Origin: an uncultured Prolixibacteraceae bacterium
GTDB lineage: Bacteria > Bacteroidota > Bacteroidia > Bacteroidales > Prolixibacteraceae
Length of the DNA: 62,995 nucleotides
NCBI GenBank assembly: GCA_937915865.1
Contig: CALGIG010000130.1
Coordinates: forward strand, 1 to 62,995
Direction: 5' to 3'
The notes beneath the pieces were generated by a model. The model searched no databases, was not told the origin of the DNA, and worked only from the letters and a program-made list of their open reading frames with translations. The translations under genes and the position numbers were made by a program. Position 1 is the stretch's first letter, and each line of letters begins with the position of its first letter. This document shows, one piece after another, positions 1 through 7,235 of the stretch.

Positions 1-47
1 AGGATTAATACTTTTTTGTTGAAGTGGATACAAACATAGGATTTATT

Positions 48-228
48 CCTGGTTTGTATTTCACCTGATTTTAATATTCCTGTTCTTTTTCCTTTGATAT
101 TTCTTTTTCCTGTTCTTTTATCAGGGATTACCGGTCTTCCTGTTTTTTACTTCTCATGGATTTTTATCCCTGTTTTGTGCTTTCTTCTTTTTCTATTTCC
201 TGCTTTTTCATACAGGTTTATCCGTAAT
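48..228. repeat. degenerate tandem array, 30-bp period
   Basis: The box CCTG followed by T-rich sequence (CCTGTTC, CCTGTTT or close variants) begins at 48, 79, 109, 139, 169 and 199. The spacing is 31 bp once and then exactly 30 bp four times. Only the first 10-14 bases of each unit are similar; the rest is variable and T-rich. The plus strand is open from about 40 to 366 because the period is a multiple of three, but the predicted peptide is a low-complexity hydrophobic string starting at TTG, so I do not call a gene. The remaining 124 bases before the next gene show nothing recognisable. Confidence 0.55.
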
Positions 229-352
229 TGCTGGAACTTCGGTGCATGGATTTGTTATGCACCGAAAAATGCTGACAACCGGGTTTTTGCAAAGATTTTG
301 CCCAAAATACGACCAAAGGGTAACCCAGATGCCTTACAGGTGCCTGGCTCTT

Positions 353-1069
353 TTATTTCAGGCTGATAATTGCGTTGATATAAGTCTTTTGTGTATAAGG
401 ATTGAGGGCAAATTCGATTTTTGCCGGTATTCTTAGCTTTTCTCCCAGGGTAATTGCTTTGTTTAAGCCAACGCCCAAATTAACCAATGCAGCTTTCGAC
501 GCGTAAAAGCCTTTCCAGGGTGTCATTCCGGCGAAAGCATAAGTTTCGAAAGTTCGATATGTCTTGGTGTATTTGGCTTCAAAATAGGTCGAATAATATT
601 GTTTTTTAGTAATCTTATCGCGGTCGGCTCCCCATATCCAAACTGAATATAGAAAAGTAATTGGCGCTTTGTTAAACGGTTTGTGATAGGCATACAAATC
701 GAACATGTGCGAGCTTTCACCTTCATTGAAATTGAAGAATTTATGCTCAGCGCCGGTTACATCCGAAGTAGTGAAATAATCGATCAAACAAAGCCTGAAT
801 TTTTTAGTTAACTGGTACTCAAATGTGAAATCGATTTCGCTGTACGAATTACTTTCAAAGGCATACGAACCCCAGATTGAAGCACTCATTTTTTGATTCG
901 CATAACCAATTGATGGCTGAATTACCGGTGAATCGGAATATGGTGTTGCACGCCAAATCCATCGGTTCGCTAAATCTACCTGAACATAGAAACAGGAATC
1001 GGCTTTTTCTGCCATTAAAACTGAAGAAAACAGGAGAATAAGGAGGATAGTCGATAGTAATCGGTTCAT
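353..1069 (-). CDS. putative outer-membrane beta-barrel protein
   Basis: A 238-residue protein that begins with a signal peptide (hydrophobic residues 4-19, then a short charged segment). The mature part alternates aromatic and polar residues in amphipathic strands (many W/Y/F pairs) and ends in a strand-like segment, as expected for a small outer-membrane barrel. There is no catalytic motif. It might be a porin-like or structural envelope protein of the type called TorF-like, but this cannot be decided from the sequence. It is transcribed alone, between the periodic array and a structured intergenic repeat. Confidence 0.6.
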   Translation of the reverse strand: MNRLLSTILLILLFSSVLMAEKADSCFYVQVDLANRWIWRATPYSDSPVIQPSIGYANQKMSASIWGSYAFESNSYSEIDFTFEYQLTKKFRLCLIDYFTTSDVTGAEHKFFNFNEGESSHMFDLYAYHKPFNKAPITFLYSVWIWGADRDKITKKQYYSTYFEAKYTKTYRTFETYAFAGMTPWKGFYASKAALVNLGVGLNKAITLGEKLRIPAKIEFALNPYTQKTYINAIISLK

Positions 1070-1133
1070 GAAAGTCTTTTTTATTTGGAAAAGTAAGGTT
1101 CTGTTGAAGTGTTTTTATATTGGTAAAGTGTAA

Positions 1134-1297
1134 ATAAGTAATAGGAAAAATAAAATGTCATATTTCTATTTCATGACTCACCCCGAGCTCGCTGTGCTCG
1201 CTCCGCCCCTCTATCGCGAGAGAGGGGCAAAGTCACTGCAAGGTGGCTTGGGGTGAGTAAGTTTAAATACGACAATAAATACTTCTCATTACTTAAT
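1134..1297. repeat. structured intergenic repeat, copy A
   Basis: Occupies most of the 394-bp gap 1070-1463. The ends are imperfect inverted repeats (1134-1165 against 1265-1297; AATAAGTAAT paired with ATTACTTAAT). Inside, an outer stem ACTCACCCC (1176-1184) / GGGGTGAGT (1250-1258) encloses three small hairpins: GAGC/GCTC near 1185-1200, CCCCTCT/AGAGGGG at 1206-1227, and AGTCAC/GTGGCT near 1231-1248. Copies B, C and D lie near 16.6, 22.9 and 26.5 kb. A short open frame across it has no coding character. Confidence 0.7.
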
Positions 1298-1463
1298 AAG
1301 TGCATTAGATGTCTTAGTATTGAAATTCTTAAATGTGCTTTTTTTAGGGAGCTTACATTTTGAATCAGCATCCCAACCGGTAGATCTGTTGCGTTTCATT
1401 TAACTTACTGAATATATAATAACCAGGAAGATCAGTTACAGGTTAAAATGTGTTTTTTCTGAT

Positions 1464-1934
1464 CTACAATCGGTTTGTCACTCTTTTGCATCGTTCAATA
1501 ACCTCTTGTAAGGTCTTTAACTGTTCAAAAAGAATGTTGATCCCTTCAATTCGTTCTGGTAATGATGTTGGGTATTCATGCGAAATGTCGTTTCGAACAC
1601 GTCGTAGTTCAATCCAATTCATGGCAGAATCGAGAATGCCCAAACGTTCCAATCTGTTCAGTAAATCAATAAATGGTCTGTCGTTCATGGGTTCTGCTAA
1701 ATACTCCAGTACCGAAAGAAACAGCCTGGAGCCCATAACATCCTGTAGCTTCGAAAACCGAAAAATATATTGATCCAGAAAGGAGATGGTTTCATCATCC
1801 ATTTCGTAATAATTATCACGATTCAAAGGAATAAACGAGCCAATCTTACCATGAGCAAAATGCATTCGTTTCAAATGAAGTGAGCAGACTTCAAAAATTT
1901 CATTCAGCTTATCTTCTGTTTCAGTAAAGGTCAT
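1464..1934 (-). CDS. HEPN-domain (HepT-like) toxin of an MNT/HEPN pair
   Basis: A 156-residue all-helical protein. Near its C-terminus it carries the HEPN RNase signature R-x4-H (R114, N115, H119, in the context RNDISHEYP). HEPN proteins of this type are RNA-cutting toxins that are neutralised, often by AMPylation, by a partner minimal nucleotidyltransferase. The partner is the immediately upstream gene, whose stop codon overlaps this ATG (ATGA, 1931-1934), so the two are translationally coupled. The sequence supports the HEPN fold and the pairing; toxicity itself is inferred from the family. An uncharacterised HEPN protein without toxin function remains possible. Confidence 0.75.
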   Translation of the reverse strand: MTFTETEDKLNEIFEVCSLHLKRMHFAHGKIGSFIPLNRDNYYEMDDETISFLDQYIFRFSKLQDVMGSRLFLSVLEYLAEPMNDRPFIDLLNRLERLGILDSAMNWIELRRVRNDISHEYPTSLPERIEGINILFEQLKTLQEVIERCKRVTNRL

Positions 1935-2236
1935 AGTTTTATTCCCGTTTGCAGTGCAGTTTGAACTATATTTTGGTATTGATTCTCCTTTGTAGCGACA
2001 ATCAGATCAATTTTCTGTTCGCCTAACAGAATGTCAAGGCGCGATAAAAATTTGATCTTTTTATGAACAATATCTTTAACATCGCAATCATTATTAACCT
2101 GAAGCAGCAAATCGATATCACCTCCTTTTTTTGAGTCGTCGATTCGCGAGCCAAACAGAATAACTGAAACCTGATTTCCCCAGATTTCGCGTGCTGTTTG
2201 AATAATGGTTGTTCTATAATACTCTGATAACCTCAT
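1931..2236 (-). CDS. MNT-type nucleotidyltransferase antitoxin
   Basis: A minimal nucleotidyltransferase of 101 residues, counting from the ATG at 2236. The frame could extend to 2287, but that stretch reads into one arm of an inverted repeat and adds a hydrophobic leader absent from the family. The pol-beta motif is intact: G29-S30 followed by D40-x-D42 (GSRIDDSKKGGDIDLLL), with a third acidic residue likely in the KIDLIVA strand. In MntA/HepT systems this enzyme AMPylates the HEPN toxin. The stop overlaps the HEPN start by four bases. An 18-bp perfect inverted repeat begins 15 bp upstream of the ATG and may serve as terminator of the preceding gene or as operator. Confidence 0.8.
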   Translation of the reverse strand: MRLSEYYRTTIIQTAREIWGNQVSVILFGSRIDDSKKGGDIDLLLQVNNDCDVKDIVHKKIKFLSRLDILLGEQKIDLIVATKENQYQNIVQTALQTGIKL

Positions 2237-2250
2237 GATAGCTACAAAAA

Positions 2251-2319
2251 TATAAAATAGCCATGATCTTGCAAACACATCCAACATAAGAGTTGGTTAC
2301 TGATCATGGCTATTTTATA
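2251..2319. promoter_or_regulatory. 18-bp perfect inverted repeat with nested hairpin
   Basis: TATAAAATAGCCATGATC at 2251-2268 is exactly complementary to 2302-2319. A nested CCAAC/GTTGG hairpin sits at 2281-2296. It lies between the end of the DUF1080 gene (2350) and the start of the nucleotidyltransferase (2236). On the minus strand the distal arm ends in an AT-rich run, so it can act as a terminator. Its position just before the toxin-antitoxin start would also suit autoregulation. The sequence alone does not separate these roles. Confidence 0.6.
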
Positions 2320-2349
2320 AAACAATAACTTTATTTTCAGTTTATAAAG

Positions 2350-3402
2350 TTACTTCACAATTGGAGTTAATACAATATTCCGGTACGACACTTTTCCGTG
2401 GTCGCCTTGCAGGTAAATAGGTCCTGGAGTATTTACATCCGATTTCATTGCGCCACCGGTTGGTCCGTAAACGGGTTGATTATCGATTATTTTTGTACCG
2501 TTCAGGATTACTGTTACATGACGGTCGCACAACGTAATATCCATCGTTTGCCATGTTCCTGCAGGTTTCTCAGCAGAGACCAAAGGAACAATTCGACTAT
2601 ATAAAGCACCCATATTGTGCGAATCGAGCGGTTTCTTGTACGAATCCAACACCTGAATTTCATACATTCCACGCAGATAAACACCACTGTTGCTTCCTGC
2701 CGGTACATTTACTTCCAGTTTCAGGTTGAAATCTTCAAATTCCTGATCGGTACGCAGATTCCCGTAACTGATATGCGGTTGTCCTTCGGTTTGTTTCGGA
2801 TCGGTTGTAAGAATTCCATCTTGCGCCGAAAATCCATTTTTTTGCTTTTCGTCGATCAACCGCCAGCCAGTTAAATCTTTACCATTAAATAAGGTTATAG
2901 GTTGCCCAAATTTAACTTTCGATAAGTCGGGTGCTGCCGGTGGAGCCTGTAATTTGGTGCCGGTAAATCCGGTTGAATCAATACCGCTACCGTCGCGACG
3001 TGGTTTATACAGGAACCCGGTAATTTTTTCACCTTCTCTGGAAACTTTCAGCCAGTTGGTGATTTGGTGGGCACGCAATGGATTATTTTTCTCGTCTTTG
3101 GTGCGGGTAACATTGTCAATTCGGGTAACAATCAAATGATTGTGGTTGTCCATGTAAACTGAAGCTACTGGCGAGACACTACCGCCAATCCAGAGCAAAT
3201 CGGCATCAACAAAATCTTTTTCCTGACGAACTTCGAGCCAGCTAACACCGCCACCTTGAACATCGATGGTCCATTGTCCGAAGAAATCGTTGATTGTTGC
3301 TTTAGGAGTGGTTGTTGCAGCTTCCGGTTTGGGCTTTTGCTGACATGCTAAAACGACAAAAGCCAATGCTACACTTGCTAATAAAATTTGTGTTGGTTTC
3401 AT
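2350..3402 (-). CDS. DUF1080 (3-keto-disaccharide hydrolase family) lipoprotein
   Basis: A 350-residue lipoprotein: hydrophobic leader and lipobox ending at C20 (VVLAC). Residues about 40-150 form a small beta-rich domain of unknown role. Residues about 168-348 are a DUF1080 concanavalin-like domain (starts ITLFNGKDLTGW; contains SNSGVYLRG, then GPIYLQGDHGKVSYRNI). Some DUF1080 proteins hydrolyse 3-keto-glycosides made by oxidation of sugars; I see no oxidoreductase partner in this window. It is the last gene of a minus-strand run starting at 10208 (98-bp gap to the upstream gene), so it probably belongs to the same extracellular glycan-processing operon. Confidence 0.8.
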   Translation of the reverse strand: MKPTQILLASVALAFVVLACQQKPKPEAATTTPKATINDFFGQWTIDVQGGGVSWLEVRQEKDFVDADLLWIGGSVSPVASVYMDNHNHLIVTRIDNVTRTKDEKNNPLRAHQITNWLKVSREGEKITGFLYKPRRDGSGIDSTGFTGTKLQAPPAAPDLSKVKFGQPITLFNGKDLTGWRLIDEKQKNGFSAQDGILTTDPKQTEGQPHISYGNLRTDQEFEDFNLKLEVNVPAGSNSGVYLRGMYEIQVLDSYKKPLDSHNMGALYSRIVPLVSAEKPAGTWQTMDITLCDRHVTVILNGTKIIDNQPVYGPTGGAMKSDVNTPGPIYLQGDHGKVSYRNIVLTPIVK

Positions 3403-3500
3403 AAACTTGAGTTTTGTTTATTGATATTTAATTGGTTAATGGTTAAAATCGTTGCAAGATAATAAATAAGTCATGTTTTTGGTTAATGCGAATAGCTGAA

Positions 3501-5837
3501 TTATTTTTTTAACAGCCAAACGTCGCAAACTTTCGACTGTTGACGCCAGTTTAGCTTTGATTCTTCAGGCTGATCAAACGTAACGACCAATTTGCCATCG
3601 CTAACGTATTTCTGGTTCACCAAAAATTCCTTGAATTCTTCCAATCCTTTGTTGTATATGATTGGTTCCAGACGTTCGCCATCGACTCTTATTAAGGCTT
3701 CGCCATACCCTGCAATTCGTATCATGTATCTGCCATTTGGATCAAGATCAGCATATTCCAGTCGCGGAAAATTCTGGAAAAGTTGAGTTGAAAGTCGTTT
3801 CCGGCTCAGTCCGCTATCCCACCAGGCCACATCAGTTCCATCGTCGGTCCGGGTTTTTACATGTGGGCCTTTCGAAAGGTCGGATACATTATCGTAGTAA
3901 CTTCCCTGACCCGGATTTTCCCAGGTTCGAATAGTTTCCAGTCGCGACAGCTTTTCCTGTTCAGTGTTCATCTTGCGTATTTTGTCGAATTCGTCGGCGA
4001 GCCACCAGCGGTTATTCAACGGGTAATCGATATAATCAAGAATAGCTCCCCGCTCAGGGCCACTGGCATTGTATTTTTTTACGCTGGTTTGTGCTCCTAT
4101 CGATTTCCATAGCTCTTCGCAATAATCAAAAACCTTTTGCCTCAATTCAGGTGAAACAAGTTCTTTATCAGCTTTACATACTACCGAGAGCGCCTCGTCC
4201 ATTGCTTGTGCCGATCCTAATGCCGGAGCTTTTGCCAATATCTGATTAACTTCTTTTTCGAGGTTTTGTTCGTAAATTTTACGGCGACGTATGTATGTAT
4301 CGTAATAAGCCCGCATCACCAATTGCTGCCAGCGCCAGTTGCCTTTAAGTTCTGTGTGCTTTTCTTCCAGGTTTTTCCAAAATGAAAGTGTTGTTTCAAT
4401 TCCACCATTTTCTTCAATCGGCCCAACCCAATTACGTTCAAGAGCCAGAATACCATTGGCCGCTTCACTTGCGACTGAATTTCCGAAAAAATAGCGACAG
4501 TAGTCTTCCAGCACCTGGGTTACATCTCGCCCGGGGTTCCATGCCATCTGGCTCCAAACTACTTTGTTTACATCGTCGTGCGAACCATCCGAATAGGAAA
4601 TAAAACCATCAGTAAAAGGTGCAAACCGGTTATGAATTTTGGCATAGTAAAAAGGCTGCGGATTACAAACTTCTCGTCCTTCGGTAAGTGCAAAAGCCTG
4701 ATCCCAATTTTCAACCGGGTATTGACAACGAACAGTATGTGTCAGGTCGGGATAATGCCTGTGCTTGTATTTAGCTGGAAGCCTGAACCTGGTTTCAGCC
4801 ATATCCGGACTACTTGGGCCTGAGACTACACCCGCAAGCCAATCCGGGTTATTTTTATTGAGGTAATCATAGAAATAATCAACCTGTTCGTAACTAAATC
4901 CCTGGAGAGAAATCCAGACGCCTGCATTCGGGTGGTATTTTTTTAGCTCAGCTGCAACAGCTTTCAGAAAGGGTAATACATATTTGGGATGATTATCCCC
5001 AGGGTCGCCGCCGGGAAAGAAAACGCCATCAAGACGTGGTGTATTTTTATAAAATTCAGCATGTTTTTTAACTTCTGCATTAAAAACCTCCTCTTTCGAA
5101 AGGTCGCCGTCAGCAGGTGTCCAAACCCAGTAATCAAGATCGTATTTATTACATATTTCGCTCAGTTTTAGGTTCATATCTTTACATGAAAATTTCATGT
5201 GTGGACCAAGCGGCCCATCCTGAAATGGAATATTTTCGATGGCATTAGTTCCAAATATAGCCAAATCGCGAAAATATTGTTCGAATTGTGCCGGAGTCCA
5301 CGAATCCCATGAATTAGCGGTATTACGATAGCCAACCTGGTGGCCTCGAATAGGGTAGGCTGGTGAAGTAGCGATTTCATTTTTTGCATCGAAAACGATT
5401 TTTCCTTTGGATAAAGAAGCAGTCCTGAGAAACTGACCAACTGCAAACAAAATACCTCGTTGATCAGCACCAATTAACCAGATGATTTGTTTACCTGCTT
5501 GTTTGTCAACAGTTATCCGATAGCCTTCAGGTTTGGTTTCCGGTAGGTTTTTTTCCGATTGTTTTGGAACTACCAAACCCGACAAGTTTACATCGTCAAC
5601 TAAAGCCAAAGCTATAATTGTTTGTTTATCAGATGTATTTACATTTGGCAATCGAATAAATGTCCTTTTGGCAATTTCTTCCTGAAGAACTTGTATCGCT
5701 GTTTCGCGAACTGGTGAATTTATTTGTGAGGATGCCAAAATACCTGATTTACTGAAATCATACAATTGAGCATTTGTAATATAAGCCCAAAATATAGCTA
5801 CAAAAAAGAATGTTGTTTTGATTAATCTAATGTTCAT
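3501..5837 (-). CDS. secreted GH20/GH67-like protein, unclassified glycosidase
   Basis: 778 residues with a signal peptide to about residue 23. Residues about 40-150 resemble the alpha/beta domain that precedes the catalytic barrel in GH20 and GH67 enzymes (RGILFAVGQFLR, 128-138). A TIM-barrel-like part follows from about residue 164 (RGHQVGYRNTANSWDSW, then FFPGGDPGDNHP at 273-284 and SYSDGSHDDVNK further on). The C-terminal third is helical, then a short beta domain. Acidic residues in the GGDPGD and SDGSHDD segments are candidate catalytic or metal sites, but I cannot match them to a characterised family. Ten bases separate it from the upstream ceramidase-like gene, so the two are co-transcribed. 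Confidence 0.6.
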   Translation of the reverse strand: MNIRLIKTTFFFVAIFWAYITNAQLYDFSKSGILASSQINSPVRETAIQVLQEEIAKRTFIRLPNVNTSDKQTIIALALVDDVNLSGLVVPKQSEKNLPETKPEGYRITVDKQAGKQIIWLIGADQRGILFAVGQFLRTASLSKGKIVFDAKNEIATSPAYPIRGHQVGYRNTANSWDSWTPAQFEQYFRDLAIFGTNAIENIPFQDGPLGPHMKFSCKDMNLKLSEICNKYDLDYWVWTPADGDLSKEEVFNAEVKKHAEFYKNTPRLDGVFFPGGDPGDNHPKYVLPFLKAVAAELKKYHPNAGVWISLQGFSYEQVDYFYDYLNKNNPDWLAGVVSGPSSPDMAETRFRLPAKYKHRHYPDLTHTVRCQYPVENWDQAFALTEGREVCNPQPFYYAKIHNRFAPFTDGFISYSDGSHDDVNKVVWSQMAWNPGRDVTQVLEDYCRYFFGNSVASEAANGILALERNWVGPIEENGGIETTLSFWKNLEEKHTELKGNWRWQQLVMRAYYDTYIRRRKIYEQNLEKEVNQILAKAPALGSAQAMDEALSVVCKADKELVSPELRQKVFDYCEELWKSIGAQTSVKKYNASGPERGAILDYIDYPLNNRWWLADEFDKIRKMNTEQEKLSRLETIRTWENPGQGSYYDNVSDLSKGPHVKTRTDDGTDVAWWDSGLSRKRLSTQLFQNFPRLEYADLDPNGRYMIRIAGYGEALIRVDGERLEPIIYNKGLEEFKEFLVNQKYVSDGKLVVTFDQPEESKLNWRQQSKVCDVWLLKK

Positions 5838-5847
5838 GTTCTATTTT

Positions 5848-7149
5848 TTATTTTACAACTAATGGAACAGTTGTTTGTATTACTTTATCAACTATTAATT
5901 TTCCGAGATCGGGCCCAAAGAAACTCACACTCGATTCATAACCTTCGCCATGCAAATATTGCTCTTCATTAAGTATATAACTAATCCATTCGTTGGCTAG
6001 TCCGCCAATTGTGATGTACTTAACACCTGAATTTTTCAATTCGCATTTTATTTGCTTACCTAAAATAGCGGTCATTTCGCCCGGAACTCCTACAATTACA
6101 AGGTTGCCAATCCGAACCGCACCAATGCCAACTTTTACGGGCGCAAGCATATTCATTACCACATTTATGGTTTGATCATTTAACCCATATTCTTCTCCTC
6201 CTGATTTCATAAACGATGGATGTGCCTGGTGTTCGGGTAAAACAATTGTCTGGTATTGGTAATTAAATGTTCTTACAGTTTTAGGCTTTATGTTCTTATA
6301 AATGTCATAAGCTTTTTCTGCGATTTGTTTTCCATAGATTTGAATTTTAGTGTACGCATCTCCTGAAGCATCGAGTACCGGCGACTGATCACCTTCTGCA
6401 CCATTGTAATACATTGCAGTAATATTATTCCCTATCATTTGCTGAAGGTCGGTTTGTAAATAACCGGGCCATTCAGCAGAAACCTGCATATCCTTTCCGC
6501 TGATAAAAGTGGGATGGGCAGTCCAGTTCACCAAAACGGCAAGTGGGTTCCCATTTTCCGTATCAATGCGTGTAACCGTCATTTCCCGATCAATGTCAGG
6601 GTCTTTTCTTCGGTTACGGTTTAGCCCTTCAATAATTTGGCTGGCAGTTCCAATTTTTACTGTATGGAAGTTCTGGTCAGCTTTTCTCATTAATTTCTCC
6701 AGTTTTTCCAACAAAAATTCGAGCAACTCTGGCTGAAAGATACCAATCTGAGGACTATTAAGTTTGTTTTTACTATTTATTGCAGCCATTTCCAGGCTTC
6801 CATGCGAATGACTAGGAAGAAGCATCATATTTTCGGCAGACCAGCCTTCGTTGACTAAGCGTTTCAGTAAATCGGGCTTGAAATTTGAAGGTAACCCCAA
6901 AATATCGATAGTAATAATGGCATATTTGGTATTCTCTTTTTTTACAACCAACGCTTTCGCAAAAATAGGATCGTGAATAGCAATTGCCGGTTTATTCATT
7001 CGCTCGCCATATCCACCAAGCGTGTATTTCATTTCAAGCGGAGGTGTAATATCTACAGATGCCACATTGGCTTGTATATCGGCAGCATGACTTTGTATCC
7101 TAATTAAAAATAAGACGATAAATGATAAATAAGACAGTAAGTTATTCAT
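5848..7149 (-). CDS. neutral/alkaline ceramidase-like secreted hydrolase
   Basis: 433 residues with a signal peptide to about residue 22. It matches the N-terminal catalytic domain of neutral ceramidases: DITPP (33-37), the zinc-site loop PSHSHG (113-117), NWTAHPTF with H212, and NGAEGDQSP (249-257), whose serine corresponds to the family nucleophile. It lacks the C-terminal immunoglobulin-like domain of true ceramidases (650-760 residues) and may act on another N-acyl amide. Its place between glycan-active genes makes an N-acyl amino-sugar substrate attractive, but this is inference. Gaps are 86 bp upstream and 10 bp downstream. Confidence 0.75.
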   Translation of the reverse strand: MNNLLSYLSFIVLFLIRIQSHAADIQANVASVDITPPLEMKYTLGGYGERMNKPAIAIHDPIFAKALVVKKENTKYAIITIDILGLPSNFKPDLLKRLVNEGWSAENMMLLPSHSHGSLEMAAINSKNKLNSPQIGIFQPELLEFLLEKLEKLMRKADQNFHTVKIGTASQIIEGLNRNRRKDPDIDREMTVTRIDTENGNPLAVLVNWTAHPTFISGKDMQVSAEWPGYLQTDLQQMIGNNITAMYYNGAEGDQSPVLDASGDAYTKIQIYGKQIAEKAYDIYKNIKPKTVRTFNYQYQTIVLPEHQAHPSFMKSGGEEYGLNDQTINVVMNMLAPVKVGIGAVRIGNLVIVGVPGEMTAILGKQIKCELKNSGVKYITIGGLANEWISYILNEEQYLHGEGYESSVSFFGPDLGKLIVDKVIQTTVPLVVK

Positions 7150-7162
7150 TTTAATTATAATT

Positions 7163-7192
7163 TATAGGTTTCACCAATTGGTAAAACCTATA
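7163..7192. terminator. nested inverted repeat between two genes
   Basis: TATAGGTTT (7163-7171) and AAACCTATA (7184-7192) flank the perfect palindrome ACCAATTGGT (7173-7182). The structure sits 44 bp after the stop of the beta-helix gene and 13 bp before the ceramidase-like start. It could be an attenuating terminator, an mRNA processing site or an operator. Confidence 0.45.
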
Positions 7193-7235
7193 TATCTGAC
7201 GGTTAATAGTCAATTGTAAATAGTAAAATAGTAAA

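Noticed and set aside
48..228. CRISPR-like array
   Set aside because: Units are only partly similar, there is no constant repeat of 25 or more bases with unique spacers, and no cas gene nearby.
94..366. Plus-strand open frame over the periodic array
   Set aside because: TTG start, low-complexity hydrophobic product, overlaps the end of a real gene on the other strand; explained by the 30-bp period.
1171..1371. Small minus-strand open frame
   Set aside because: Lies inside structured repeat copy A and has no coding character.
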